A stretch of 38,393 nt of DNA. Source: Betaproteobacteria bacterium. GTDB taxonomy: Bacteria > Pseudomonadota > Gammaproteobacteria > Burkholderiales > Rhodocyclaceae. A program made the position numbers and the translations under genes. Under the pieces are notes generated by a model that saw only the letters and a list, made by a program, of their open reading frames with translations, had not been told where the DNA came from and did not search any database. The stretch spans positions 1 to 38,393 of the forward strand of contig WREP01000023.1 in the NCBI GenBank assembly GCA_009779265.1, read 5' to 3'. Below, piece after piece: positions 1 to 8,937 of this stretch. Each line of letters starts with the position of its first letter. The first letter of the stretch is position 1.

Positions 1-227
1 ATTTTTCCGATTGCTTCGCCATGCGGCGGCGATACCAGCAGATGAACGTGATTGGTCATCAATACATGGGCATGAATACGACAACCCGCAGCGTCCGCAT
101 ATTCGGAAAGACAGCCCAGATAGGCGCGACAATCCTCATCGGTAATGAAACAAACCTGACGATTGTTGCCGCGCTGGATCAGGTGCAAAGGGAGGTTGGG
201 CAGAACAACGCGCGGACGTCGAGGCAT
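1..227 (-). CDS. REP-associated tyrosine transposase (RAYT), N-terminal part, cut by window edge
   Basis: Reading leftwards from an ATG at 227, the frame stays open to the window edge for 75 codons and starts MPRRPRVVLPNLPLHLIQRG. It continues with NNRQVCF, a DEDCRAYL stretch and MTNHVHLLVSPP. The HVHLL pair of histidines is the HUH metal site of the IS200-like Y1 transposase superfamily, and the opening is typical of the RAYT subgroup. Family knowledge: RAYTs are single-copy housekeeping transposases that act on palindromic REP repeats. The catalytic tyrosine lies in the missing C-terminal part, so intactness cannot be judged. It diverges from mtnA. Several palindromic repeats elsewhere in the window are possible substrates, but that link is inference. 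Confidence 0.85.
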   Translation of the reverse strand, partial: MPRRPRVVLPNLPLHLIQRGNNRQVCFITDEDCRAYLGCLSEYADAAGCRIHAHVLMTNHVHLLVSPPHGEAIGK

Positions 228-311
228 GGGAGAGACAGCTTGTTGATGGGCCGGAAAAGATTGCCGCAAGATGCGGTTTCATTACCGGTCACTATGCCAC
301 AATGCGGCTCC

Positions 312-1392
<1,081 letters not shown>

Positions 1393-1400
<8 letters not shown>

Positions 1401-2022
1401 TCCGCGCCAGGCCCTGATCGCCGCCGCCCAGGCCATGCAGCCGCTCGGCCTCAATCGCGGCGCCGCCGGCAATGTCAGCGTCCGCCACGGTGATGGCTTT
1501 TACATCACGCCGACCGGCCTGCCCTACGCCACCCTGGCTGTCGCCGACATTCCGCTGCTGGCCTTCGACGGCACGCCCACGGGCCGGCGCAAACCGTCCT
1601 CCGAATGGCGTTTCCACCGCGATCTCTATGCCGCCCGCCCGGAAGTTGGCGCCGTGCTGCACGCCCATTCGCCCTTCGCCGTCAGCCTGGCCTGCCTGCG
1701 CCGCGCCATTCCGCCCTTTCATTACATGATCGCCCGTTTTGGCGGCGACAGCATCCGCTGCGCCGATTACGCCCTGTTCGGCACGGCGGAATTGTCGGCG
1801 GCGGCGCTGGCGGCGCTGGCCGAACGCAAGGGCTGCCTCCTGGCCAATCACGGTTTGCTGGTCGCCGGCCGCGATCTCGCCGAGGCGCTGGCGCTGGCCG
1901 TGGAACTGGAAGAATTGTGCGAGCAATACTGGCGGGCCTGCCAAATCGGCCAGCCGGTGCTGCTCGGCGAAGCGGAAATGGCGGCGGTGCTGGACAAATT
2001 CGCCAGCTACGGACAGCAGTGA
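1393..2022 (+). CDS. Class II (fuculose-phosphate-type) aldolase, probable 5-deoxyribulose/methylthioribulose 1-phosphate aldolase
   Basis: The 209-residue protein aligns along its whole length with L-fuculose-1-phosphate aldolase: GLNRGAAGNVSVR near 19-31, ITPTGLPY at 38-45, SSEWRFH with the catalytic Glu71, the zinc ligands His90 and His92 in HAHS, HYMIA at 110, and His153 in NHG. These sit two residues before their E. coli FucA equivalents. It therefore looks like an aldolase giving DHAP plus an aldehyde, rather than the related MtnB dehydratase. Being translationally coupled to mtnA, its substrate is more likely 5-methylthioribulose 1-phosphate or 5-deoxyribulose 1-phosphate, as in the DHAP shunt (Ald2/DrdA), than fuculose phosphate. 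Fold and chemistry are firm; the substrate is inferred from context. Confidence 0.85.
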
Positions 2023-2963
2023 GTACCCACCACCACGATCTGCGGCGCTGGCAGCAGGCGCACGATTACGGCGGCGGCAGCGCCCGCGCCGAACGCGGCA
2101 CCCGGCTGGTGTTGTGGATCACGCTGGCGACGATGGTTCTTGAAATCGGCGCCGGTTGGTGGTTCAACTCGCTAGCGCTGCTCGCCGACGGCTGGCATAT
2201 GAGTTCGCACGCGCTGGCCATCGGCCTCACGGTTTTCGCCTATGCCGCCGCCCGGCGCTATGCCCATGACCCGCGCTTCGCCTTCGGCACCTGGAAAATC
2301 GAGGTGCTCGGCGGCTATACCAGCGCCCTCCTGCTGCTCGGCGTGGCGGCGCTGATGGTGTTCGGCGCTATCGACCGGCTGCTGGCGCCGCAGCCGATCC
2401 GCTACGCCGAGGCAATGATCGTCGCCGTGCTTGGCCTTTTGGTCAATATCGCCTGCGCCGCCATCCTGCACCGGGCCGGCGGACCGGAAACGGCGCACGA
2501 GCATGTGCACGAACACGCCCAGGCGCACGATGACATTAATCTGAAAGCCGCCACCATCCATGTGCTGACCGACGCCCTGACCTCGCTGCTGGCCATCGTC
2601 GCACTGGCCGGCGGCTGGCGCTACGGCTGGGCCTGGCTCGATCCGGCCTGCGCTTTGGTCGGCGCCGTTCTGGTCGGGCTGTGGGCCAAAAACCTGCTGC
2701 GTCAGGCCGGCGGCGCGCTGCTCGACCGCGAGATGGATCACCCGGTGGTCGCGGAAATCCGCGCCGTCGCCGCCACCCTGCCGGCCGGCACGCTGATCAC
2801 CGACCTGCATGTCTGGCGCGTCGGCAACGGCGCCTACGCCTGCGCCCTGTCGCTCCTCACCCATGACGCCGAACTGACGCCGCTGCATGTCCGCGCGGCG
2901 CTCGCCGCGCATCCGGAAATCGCGCACGCCACGGTGGAAATCCACCGCTGCGACGCCTGTTGA
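2019..2963 (+). CDS. dmeF: Cation diffusion facilitator, DmeF-like Co/Ni efflux protein
   Basis: A GTG at 2019 overlaps the stop of the aldolase (GTGA) and gives a 314-residue protein. It has the six-helix CDF layout. LLADGWHMSSH (54-64) and HVLTD (181-185) supply the paired His/Asp metal site of helices 2 and 5. The block AYAAARRYAHDPRFAFGTWK is characteristic of the DmeF branch, which exports cobalt and nickel. The N-terminus carries a THHHD cluster and the cytoplasmic loop at 160-170 is histidine-rich (HEHVHEHAQAH), as expected for metal gathering. A cytoplasmic CDF dimer domain follows to the end. Metal preference is inferred from subfamily resemblance; zinc remains possible. Why it follows the salvage genes is not evident. 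Confidence 0.85.
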   Translation: MSTHHHDLRRWQQAHDYGGGSARAERGTRLVLWITLATMVLEIGAGWWFNSLALLADGWHMSSHALAIGLTVFAYAAARRYAHDPRFAFGTWKIEVLGGYTSALLLLGVAALMVFGAIDRLLAPQPIRYAEAMIVAVLGLLVNIACAAILHRAGGPETAHEHVHEHAQAHDDINLKAATIHVLTDALTSLLAIVALAGGWRYGWAWLDPACALVGAVLVGLWAKNLLRQAGGALLDREMDHPVVAEIRAVAATLPAGTLITDLHVWRVGNGAYACALSLLTHDAELTPLHVRAALAAHPEIAHATVEIHRCDAC

Positions 2964-2979
2964 TACGACGCCGAAACAC

Positions 2980-3007
2980 GTAGGGGCGAATAATTATTCG
3001 CCCCTAC
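2980..3007. repeat. 28-bp perfect palindrome between convergent genes
   Basis: Two 14-base arms (GTAGGGGCGAATAA and its exact complement) meet with no spacer, centred between 2993 and 2994. A smaller inverted repeat, CTCCGT-5-ACGGAG, follows just downstream. It lies between the 3' ends of dmeF and the chemoreceptor gene. It could act as a bidirectional terminator or be a REP-type repeat; the sequence resembles repeats commonly dispersed in proteobacterial genomes. No T-tract follows on either strand, which favours the repeat reading. Confidence 0.7.
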
Positions 3008-3068
3008 TCTCCGTGAATTACGGAGGGCGCCTGGAAAGAACGCCCGCCCGCGTATCAGGCAAACCGCT

Positions 3069-4691
3069 CTACACCTTGTACTGCTCGACGATTTGCCGCA
3101 TTTCCTTGGAAAGTTCCGACAACTCGCCGGCCGTATCGGCCGTGGTTTGCGACACCGAATTGTTTTCTTCCGACATGTGGGCGATTTTTTCCACCTGCTG
3201 GGCGATGTTGGTGCTGGCCGCGCTTTGCTCGCAGATGGCTTCGGTGATCTCTTCCACCATGTTCACCGCCTGCTCCGAGCTGACGCCGATCTCGGCGATC
3301 GCCCCACTCGCCTTGTTGGCTTGTACGACGCCGTTGCTAACCCTTTCCACCACCGCGTCCATGCTGTGCGTCGCCGCCTGGGCGACGCTTTGCATCTCGG
3401 TGATGGTCGTGGCGATTTCCTGGGTCGATTTCGTCGTGCGTTCGGCCAGCTTGCGCACTTCGTCGGCGACAACCGCGAAGCCCCGTCCCTGCTCGCCCGC
3501 CCGCGCCGCCTCGATGGCGGCATTGAGCGCCAGCAGGTTGGTTTGATCGGCAACTTCCTTGATCACCTGGATGACGGAATTGATCCGTTCGCTGTTCTTT
3601 TCCAGATCGGCGATCTGCTTGGCCGCTGTTTGCACCGTTTCGGCGATGCTGTCGATGCTCATCACCGTGGCGCCGATAATCTCTGCGCCATTCTTCGCCA
3701 GCGTGCCGGACGCGGTGGACAACTGGCTGGCCTCCGTGGCCCGGTCCGCCACGTGATTGATGCTGACCGTCACCTGTTCCATAGTCGCCGCCATATTCGA
3801 CGCGGCTTCGCTCTGGTAGGTGGAGGCATCGAACATTTCCTTGGCCGCGGTGGTCAACTTGTCGGCGGCATCGGACACTTGCACGGCGTGCTGACTGATG
3901 TCCTTAAAGCTCCCCTGCAAGCGGCTCAGCAAATTGTTGAAGGCCTGCCCCGCCTCGGCGATTTCATCCGCCCCCTCGGCGGCGAAGCGTTCGGTAAAAT
4001 CCAGATTGCGCTCGACGCGGGAGAACGCATCGGACAAGGCGCGCAGCGAGCCGCTGACATGGCGGTAGGTGAAAAGACCGAATACGGTTGTACCCACGCC
4101 GATAACAACAATGGCGATGATCGAGAAGAACTTGCCCTGCTCGTAGTTTTCCGCGGCTTCCTTCTGGGCGGCGCGCGCCAGGCTGGCATTGAAATTAGCG
4201 TGATCGGCAATGTGCGCATTCACCTTCATCGCTAACGGGATATCATGTTCCATGAGGAATTCTGCGGCTTCCGTTTCCCTGCCGTTCCGCGAGAGTTCCA
4301 CTACGGGCGCGATGACCTTGGTGAAATATTCGTTGATGAGCGCCTGGGACTCCTCGGCCATTTTTTTGTCCGCCGGGTTGGAGAGATGTTCGGCGATATA
4401 GTCACTGACAAGTTTCCGCATCTCCGCCCGGAGCGTGGTGAGCGTTCTTTCAATCTCCGCCTTCCTCGCCGCCGACTGCGAGGCCTCGGCATGGAGCAGG
4501 ACCTGAATGCGCGCGTTCTGGAAGCGCTCCTTGAGTTCAAGCACCCGGGTGATACTGGGGATGGTGTTGTCATTGACATCCTCCACCGCGTCGAATACAT
4601 GCCCTTCCTCGTACAGGCCGATGGCGCCGACGGAAATCATGCCAAGCACCGCCACGAAAATCAGCAAAGCAAGCTTTTTTGCGATAGTCAT
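3069..4691 (-). CDS. Methyl-accepting chemotaxis protein (four-helix-bundle sensor, HAMP)
   Basis: This is a 540-residue chemoreceptor. A membrane helix at about 7-27 leads into a ~160-residue all-helical periplasmic part ([20 protein letters not shown] and following) of the 4HB_MCP type. A second membrane helix lies near 190-212 ([20 protein letters not shown]), then a HAMP linker, then a long coiled coil. The signalling tip contains the hallmark [20 protein letters not shown] and [18 protein letters not shown]. It would relay an unknown ligand signal to CheA/CheW. No che genes are nearby and it lacks a CheR-tethering pentapeptide. The ATG at 4691 is preceded by GGAAAAA. It converges with dmeF. 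Confidence 0.95.
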   Translation of the reverse strand: MTIAKKLALLIFVAVLGMISVGAIGLYEEGHVFDAVEDVNDNTIPSITRVLELKERFQNARIQVLLHAEASQSAARKAEIERTLTTLRAEMRKLVSDYIAEHLSNPADKKMAEESQALINEYFTKVIAPVVELSRNGRETEAAEFLMEHDIPLAMKVNAHIADHANFNASLARAAQKEAAENYEQGKFFSIIAIVVIGVGTTVFGLFTYRHVSGSLRALSDAFSRVERNLDFTERFAAEGADEIAEAGQAFNNLLSRLQGSFKDISQHAVQVSDAADKLTTAAKEMFDASTYQSEAASNMAATMEQVTVSINHVADRATEASQLSTASGTLAKNGAEIIGATVMSIDSIAETVQTAAKQIADLEKNSERINSVIQVIKEVADQTNLLALNAAIEAARAGEQGRGFAVVADEVRKLAERTTKSTQEIATTITEMQSVAQAATHSMDAVVERVSNGVVQANKASGAIAEIGVSSEQAVNMVEEITEAICEQSAASTNIAQQVEKIAHMSEENNSVSQTTADTAGELSELSKEMRQIVEQYKV

Positions 4692-4809
4692 GATAGTTTT
4701 TCCATTTCAGTTAGTTAGATCGCAAATGCGACGCGCCAGCCTCGCTGGCTTTCCGCCAATGACAGGCGAAAACCCGGGCACGAGCGCCTTTCTGCATTTG
4801 CCAACAACC

Positions 4810-4830
4810 GCCGAAACTGACACTTTCGGC
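4810..4830. repeat. Inverted repeat in the chemoreceptor leader
   Basis: GCCGAAA and TTTCGGC form a 7-bp perfect stem around a 7-base centre. It lies downstream of the putative promoter and about 120 bases upstream of the chemoreceptor start, so it would be transcribed in the 5' leader or serve as an operator. The function is unknown. Confidence 0.4.
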
Positions 4831-4843
4831 AAATCGTATCTAC

Positions 4844-4871
4844 ACAATACGCGATTTTATTAATTTTGCAA
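4844..4871 (-). promoter_or_regulatory. Putative sigma-70 promoter for the chemoreceptor gene
   Basis: On the minus strand TTGCAA (4871-4866) is followed after 16 bases by TATTGT (4849-4844), in an AT-rich patch that stands out from the GC-rich surroundings. It points to the chemoreceptor gene and would give a leader of roughly 150 bases. The match to consensus is moderate. Confidence 0.4.
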
Positions 4872-4904
4872 AGTCAACCCGTGGCGCCAGGGCCGCCCCG
4901 CGCC

Positions 4905-5690
4905 TCAGTGGGTGAGGCGGGTGACCAGCGGCACCACGGCGACGCCGATGGCGATCAGCGCCGTTTGCCGCAGGAAGCTGTCGCGCTGCCGATGCAGCAA
5001 GGGCAGCAAGTCGGCCAAGGCGACATAGATGAAGCTGGCGGCAGCGATGACCAGCACATAAGGCAGCGCATCGCCGGCCGAGGAGAGCATGAAGTAGCCA
5101 AGCAGGCCGCCGACGAGCGAGCTGAAGCTGGAACCGGCATTGGCGAGAAATGCCTTGGTATTGCTCCAGCCGCCGTTGCACAGGAGAATGAAATCGCCCA
5201 TTTCCTGCGGAATCTCGTGCGCGATGATGGCCACCGTGGTGGTCACGCCCAGCATCGGATCGGCGAGGAAGGCGGCGGCCAGCAGGATGCCGTCGACGAA
5301 ATTGTGGAAGGCGTCGCCGAGCAGGATCAGCAGCGGCGCCGTGACCGTCGCGTGGTGTCCGTCGTGCGCGGCGCAGTCGCCGTGCGAATGGCGCCACAGG
5401 GCCAGGCGTTCGAGGGCGAAGAAGAGGAACAGCGTCGCCAGCATCACCGCGAACAGCGTCGCCTGCGTCCCGCCGTGCGCGTGCCCGTCGTGCATATCGG
5501 CCGGCGGCAGCGCGGCGAAGGCTTCCGGCAGGACGTGCAGAAAAGCCGAGGACAGCATCACCCCGGCGGCGAAGGCCACCAGCACCGCCATGGATTGCCG
5601 GGGCAGACGAAAGACCACGGCGGCCGCCGCAGCCATGCTGATCAGGCCGCCGGCAAGGCAGGCCAAGAGAATCATACTCAAGGTATTCAT
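4905..5690 (-). CDS. ZIP family divalent metal (zinc) transporter
   Basis: The 261-residue protein has about eight membrane helices and the ZIP family metal site: HNFVDG (His129, Asn130, Asp133) in helix 4 and HEIPQEMGDF (His158, Glu159, Glu163) in helix 5. The loop between helices 3 and 4 is histidine-rich in two stretches (MHDGHAHGG near 66-74, RHSHGDCAAHDGHH near 100-113), typical of ZIP metal-gathering loops. ZIP proteins move Zn or other divalent metals into the cytoplasm. It is a single-gene unit between the chemoreceptor and the repeat-rich gap. No obvious Zur-like palindrome was seen upstream. Metal specificity is not readable. Confidence 0.9.
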   Translation of the reverse strand: MNTLSMILLACLAGGLISMAAAAAVVFRLPRQSMAVLVAFAAGVMLSSAFLHVLPEAFAALPPADMHDGHAHGGTQATLFAVMLATLFLFFALERLALWRHSHGDCAAHDGHHATVTAPLLILLGDAFHNFVDGILLAAAFLADPMLGVTTTVAIIAHEIPQEMGDFILLCNGGWSNTKAFLANAGSSFSSLVGGLLGYFMLSSAGDALPYVLVIAAASFIYVALADLLPLLHRQRDSFLRQTALIAIGVAVVPLVTRLTH

Positions 5691-5816
5691 GGGCTTTTCG
5701 TATTGGGTAACGCACTAATCGGCCCATGGCCGCAAATCATGCTAAAGAAACGCTTCCCTACGCCTAACCTCTCTCCCGACCTCTCCCCTCGAAGAGGGTA
5801 GAGGAGGCAAATACCT

Positions 5817-5840
5817 CCCCTCTCCGTACGCGGAGAGGGG
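5817..5840. repeat. G-rich hairpin 1 (10-bp stem, TACG loop)
   Basis: CCCCTCTCCG pairs perfectly with CGGAGAGGGG across a 4-base loop. It is one of at least three related hairpins in this gap. Confidence 0.75.
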
Positions 5841-5899
5841 CAGGGGGTGAGGAAGGCGTAATGAGGTTGCCGCGAAAGATTCAACCCGCGCTCTTGAAG

Positions 5900-5924
5900 C
5901 CCCTCCCCCCTCGCGGGGGAGGGG
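5900..5924. repeat. G-rich hairpin 2 (10-bp stem)
   Basis: CCCCTCCCCC pairs perfectly with GGGGGAGGGG across a 5-base loop. The preceding bases GCGCTCTTGAAG are nearly repeated at 33164 in front of a similar hairpin. Confidence 0.75.
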
Positions 5925-6051
5925 TTGGGGAGAGGGGGAGGTTCACCGAAGAAAGGGGCATTCCCCGCCACTCTTGCCCGCGAAGCAGCGTATGCAAGCG
6001 CGATGGACGAACCAGCCGCCGTTTCACTTGCCACCTCCCCCTCTCCCCCGG

Positions 6052-6076
6052 CCCCTCCCCCGCGAGGGGGGAGGGG
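6052..6076. repeat. G-rich hairpin 3 (10-bp stem)
   Basis: The same arms as hairpin 2 (CCCCTCCCCC and GGGGGAGGGG) enclose a different 5-base loop. The right arm is the start of the tandem duplication that follows. Confidence 0.75.
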
Positions 6077-6138
6077 AGTATCGGGCTTTCGCGACAGTCT
6101 CCTCGCGGGGGAGGGGAGTATCGGGCTTTCGCGACAGT
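6067..6138. repeat. Tandem direct repeat, 32-bp units at 40-bp period
   Basis: Positions 6067-6098 and 6107-6138 are identical over 32 bases (GGGGGAGGGGAGTATCGGGC followed by TTTCGCGACAGT), separated by 8 bases. The unit contains one arm of the G-rich hairpin plus a TATCGGGCTTTCGCGACAGT tail, suggesting local duplication of half of an element. Confidence 0.85.
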
Positions 6139-6185
6139 TTCCAAGTGATAAAAGGGCCGGGTGAGAGGGAGGCAGCGGCGGCATG

Positions 6186-6905
6186 TTAGGCCAACTCTTT
6201 GCGCTCGCGCTCAAGACGGGCGATGTAGCGTTGCAGGCGCTTTTCGATGGCGGGCGAGACATTCAGGAAATGCACCCCGATCCGCCATTGCTGCCCGCCC
6301 GTGCGCGGCTCGAAGGTGGTGATGTGCTGCACCCGCGCCGCCAACTGGATGTCCTGCGCTTCGTCGGGCAGGGCAAAGCGGCATTGCGTCAACAATTGCC
6401 CGGAGGTCAGTTCCGGCTCATTTGCCGCCAGGAGGCCGATGCCGGTCAGCGAAATGTCGAAGGACGGCAATTCGATTTCCTTGTCGTCCGTCAAGCGGAT
6501 GCAGAAGCGCAGCGGGTTGAGCAGCGGCGTGGCGATGCGAAAGCTTTCCCGGCGCTGCAAGCGGATGATGGTTTGGGGCAAGGGCACGGCGAAGGCCGGC
6601 CGGCCGTCATGCACGACTGCGCTGACGCGGCCGACGTCGAAATGCACCTGGACGCCGTCTGGCCGCCCGCTCAGGCGGCAACCCTCGACCCGCAGCAGGG
6701 CTTGGTTGAGCGCCTCGGCGCCGCCGAAATCGAAAATCAGTTGGTCGTCATCCACCTCAAGCAACTGGGTGACGAACAGATTGTCGCCAAACAGCACGGC
6801 GAATTGTTCGCCATCGCGGATGTAGCCAACTAGCGTGAAAGCGACGGCGCGGCTGCCGGTAATGTGGAAGCGTTCTTCCGCGAGGAGGTGTATCTGCGAA
6901 CTCAC
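6186..6905 (-). CDS. YcgR-type PilZ domain c-di-GMP receptor (flagellar brake-like)
   Basis: A GTG at 6905 overlaps the stop of the upstream dehydrogenase (GTGA), giving 239 residues. The N-terminal half matches the YcgR-N type beta domain. The C-terminal half is a PilZ domain with both c-di-GMP motifs: RRESFR (118-123, the RxxxR loop) and DISLTG (150-155, the D/NxSxxG motif). YcgR proteins bind c-di-GMP and slow the flagellar motor or switch complex. A positively charged helix ends the protein. A much longer upstream frame exists but it is a shadow of the dehydrogenase. Translational coupling to two metabolic dehydrogenases is unusual. The domain call is firm; the flagellar role is family-based. 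Confidence 0.9.
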   Translation of the reverse strand: MSSQIHLLAEERFHITGSRAVAFTLVGYIRDGEQFAVLFGDNLFVTQLLEVDDDQLIFDFGGAEALNQALLRVEGCRLSGRPDGVQVHFDVGRVSAVVHDGRPAFAVPLPQTIIRLQRRESFRIATPLLNPLRFCIRLTDDKEIELPSFDISLTGIGLLAANEPELTSGQLLTQCRFALPDEAQDIQLAARVQHITTFEPRTGGQQWRIGVHFLNVSPAIEKRLQRYIARLERERKELA

Positions 6906-7756
6906 TTTGTCTCCAGTACGCGCAACAGCGCGGCAGTATCGTTCTTGCCCAGGCCCAGCGCCATCAGCGCATTGAGTTGCTGGGCGACGCTGGCCGCCAG
7001 GAGCAGCGGCGCGCCGCTCTGCCGCGCGGCCTCCAGCGCCAAGCCGAAATCCTTGTGATGCAGCCGGGCCTCGATGCCGGCGGCGAAATCGCCCTCGACC
7101 ATGCGCCGGCCCATGACTTCCAGCACGCGCGAGGCGGCCGCGCCGCCAGACAGCGCCTGCCACACCTTGCCAACATCAACGCCGGCAGCGCCGGCCAGAC
7201 GGAGCGCCTCGGCCACCGCCTCGATGGCGGCGACCATGATGATCTGGTTACAGGCCTTGGCGACCTGTCCGGCGCCCTGCGGCCCGACGTGGACGATGCG
7301 CTGCCCGAGTTTTTCCAACAGCGGCCGCGCCCGTGCGAGCGCCGCCGCCGTGCCGCCAACCATGATCGCCAGCGTCGCCGCCGCCGCTCCCTGCGGGCCG
7401 CCGGAAACCGGCGCGTCGAGCATGTCGATGCCGCGCTCGCCAAGCCGGCTGGCGATGTGCCGGGCCGCCGCGGGCGCGATGGTCGAGCAATCGACCACCA
7501 AGCTGCCGGCGGCCATGCCGTGCATCAGTCCGGCGGCGCCAAGCGCCACCTCCTCGACATCGGCGCTCGATGTGACCATCGTAAACACCACCTCGCAGGC
7601 GGCGCCGAGGGCGGTCGGCGTGGCGTGCACCGTGGCCGGCAGATCAGCGGCGCTGGCTGGATTGCGCGCCCAGACATGCAGCGTGTGGCCGGCAGCCTGC
7701 AAATGCAGGGCCATCGGCCGCCCCATCGCGCCCAGACCGATGAAACCGAGGTTCAT
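6902..7756 (-). CDS. NAD(P)-dependent beta-hydroxyacid dehydrogenase, copy 1
   Basis: A 284-residue member of the 3-hydroxyisobutyrate/tartronate semialdehyde reductase family. GFIGLGAMGRPM at 4-15 is the dinucleotide-binding loop, DAPVSGG (114-120) the substrate-binding motif, and GAGQVAKACNQ contains the catalytic Lys167. Such enzymes reversibly oxidise short beta-hydroxyacids. The next position after the nucleotide-binding strand (VWARNP) has an arginine, which often goes with NADPH. It overlaps the second copy upstream by ATGA and the PilZ gene downstream, so the three genes form one coupled operon. It shares residue positions of all motifs with the second copy, pointing to duplication. 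The substrate is unknown. Confidence 0.88.
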   Translation of the reverse strand: MNLGFIGLGAMGRPMALHLQAAGHTLHVWARNPASAADLPATVHATPTALGAACEVVFTMVTSSADVEEVALGAAGLMHGMAAGSLVVDCSTIAPAAARHIASRLGERGIDMLDAPVSGGPQGAAAATLAIMVGGTAAALARARPLLEKLGQRIVHVGPQGAGQVAKACNQIIMVAAIEAVAEALRLAGAAGVDVGKVWQALSGGAAASRVLEVMGRRMVEGDFAAGIEARLHHKDFGLALEAARQSGAPLLLAASVAQQLNALMALGLGKNDTAALLRVLETK

Positions 7757-8619
7757 GATTGCCCCGACAAGGCTTCAAGGAGTTTCAACACCGCCACCGA
7801 ATCCTCCTCGCCCAGGCCGCAACCGACCATGGCGTTGAACATCTGCCCCGCCACCGCCGCGCCCGGTAGGCACAGGCCCAGTTCGTGCGCCGTCTGCATG
7901 ACAATGTCGAGATCCTTGGCGTGCATCCAGCTTTTGAAACCCGGCTTGAAGTCGCGGTCGATCATGCGCTGGCCGTGGTTTTCGAGAATTTTCGAAGAAG
8001 CGAAGCCGCCGAGCAGCGCCTCGCGCATCTTGGCCCGGTCGACGCCGTTTTTCGCAGCGAAGACCATCGCCTCGGCCACCGCCAGCACGCCCATGCCGGT
8101 GACAATCTGGTTGGCCGCCTTGGCCACCTGCCCGGCGCCGCTGGGGCCAACATGGACAATGCTCTGGCCCAGGCACTGCAAAGCCGACAGGGCGCGGGCG
8201 AAAGCCGCCTCGGAGCCGCCAGCCATGATGGACAGGCTGCCGGCGACGGCCCCGGCCTCGCCGCCGGAAACCGGCGCATCGACGAAATCGACGCCGGCCG
8301 CGGCCAGTTCCTCGCCAATGCGGCGCGCCGCCGCCGGGGCGATGGTGCTCATGTCGACGGCGACCAGACCCGGCGCCGCGCCGCCGGCCACGGCGCGCAT
8401 CACTTCGGCGACATCCGGCGCATCGGCGACCATCGAAATGACCAGATCGGCCCCGCGCGCCGCCTCGCCGGCGCTCGCCGCGCCCGTGGCGCCAGCCGCC
8501 AGCAGCGGCTGCATCGACTCGACGCGACGCGCCCAGACGCTGAGCCGGTGGCCGCCCCGCAGCAGGTTGAGCGCCATCGGGCGGCCCATGATGCCAAGGC
8601 CGATAAAAGCGATCTGCAT
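7753..8619 (-). CDS. NAD(P)-dependent beta-hydroxyacid dehydrogenase, copy 2
   Basis: A 288-residue paralogue of the neighbouring enzyme with the same motifs at the same residues: AFIGLGIMGRPM at 4-15, DAPVSGG at 114-120 and GAGQVAKAANQ with Lys167. The ATG at 8619 has GGAG eight bases upstream; a TTG four codons earlier is a weaker alternative. It is the first gene of the three-gene minus-strand unit. The overall pattern resembles GarR/GlxR tartronate semialdehyde reductases, but no gcl, hyi or glycerate kinase gene is near to support that pathway. Family sure, substrate open. Confidence 0.88.
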   Translation of the reverse strand: MQIAFIGLGIMGRPMALNLLRGGHRLSVWARRVESMQPLLAAGATGAASAGEAARGADLVISMVADAPDVAEVMRAVAGGAAPGLVAVDMSTIAPAAARRIGEELAAAGVDFVDAPVSGGEAGAVAGSLSIMAGGSEAAFARALSALQCLGQSIVHVGPSGAGQVAKAANQIVTGMGVLAVAEAMVFAAKNGVDRAKMREALLGGFASSKILENHGQRMIDRDFKPGFKSWMHAKDLDIVMQTAHELGLCLPGAAVAGQMFNAMVGCGLGEEDSVAVLKLLEALSGQS

Positions 8620-8937
8620 CGCCAACTCCAATTCCTCAAGGTGTAAACCGCGATTTTAGCGCCTGCCCCAGCCAGCGACGATGGCGTTGCGGAAAAACCG
8701 GCAAGGCTCTCGATCCCGGCGGCCGGCCGGCAACGCGCAAATGGCGATGAATGTGAGCGAAACGCCGAGGCCGGCCAGAATCCCGGTTTGGCGCATTCAT
8801 GCGATGCCCCTGGCCGTGGCATGACGAAGGCTCTCCCGGCGCATGAAGTTGGAGTTATGATAATGGGGTTATGACAGTGGTCGCGGCGCGATCAATACGC
8901 TCGCGGCCGGCGAACTCAACAAACTTGCGAGAATGCC
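8620..8937. other. Gap between divergent genes, probable promoter region
   Basis: This 318-base stretch separates the start of the dehydrogenase/PilZ operon from the start of the next chemoreceptor, so it should contain both promoters. A 7-base direct repeat, GTTATGA, occurs at 8854 and 8868 close to the chemoreceptor start. A sigma-54-like TGGCATG-N4-AGGCT at 8817-8832 has the GG-N10-GC spacing but a poor -12 element. No gene or strong hairpin was seen. Confidence 0.4.

Larger units (their letters stand above)
5691..6185. repeat. Non-coding, repeat-rich gap with G/C-rich hairpins
   Basis: This 495-base gap holds no convincing gene; the short frames across it are in all six readings and repetitive. 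It is packed with variants of a CCCCTCCCCC/GGGGGAGGGG inverted repeat, listed separately, and a 40-base tandem duplication. The stretch around 5888-5924 shares GCGC-TTGAAGCCCCTC and a hairpin with 33164-33199, so the unit is dispersed. It looks like a cluster of REP/MITE-type elements inserted between the ZIP gene and the PilZ gene. Confidence 0.7.

Noticed and set aside
3093-4235. 380-residue open frame opposite the chemoreceptor
   Set aside because: It is a composition-driven shadow of the minus-strand chemoreceptor, with repetitive Gly/Arg/His content and no family motif.
6067-6138. CRISPR-like direct repeats
   Set aside because: There are only two units, the 8-base spacing is far too short for a spacer and no cas gene is present.
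5861-6189. Several short frames in the repeat-rich gap
   Set aside because: All arise from G/C-rich repeats that leave every frame open; none has a ribosome site or recognisable sequence.
6977-8659. 560-residue plus-strand frame over the two dehydrogenases
   Set aside because: It mirrors the two minus-strand genes, whose motifs are intact; the translation is Ala/Arg/Pro-rich without domain features.
8817-8832. Sigma-54-like site upstream of the Cache chemoreceptor
   Set aside because: GG-N10-GC spacing is present, but the -12 element reads AGGC instead of TTGC.
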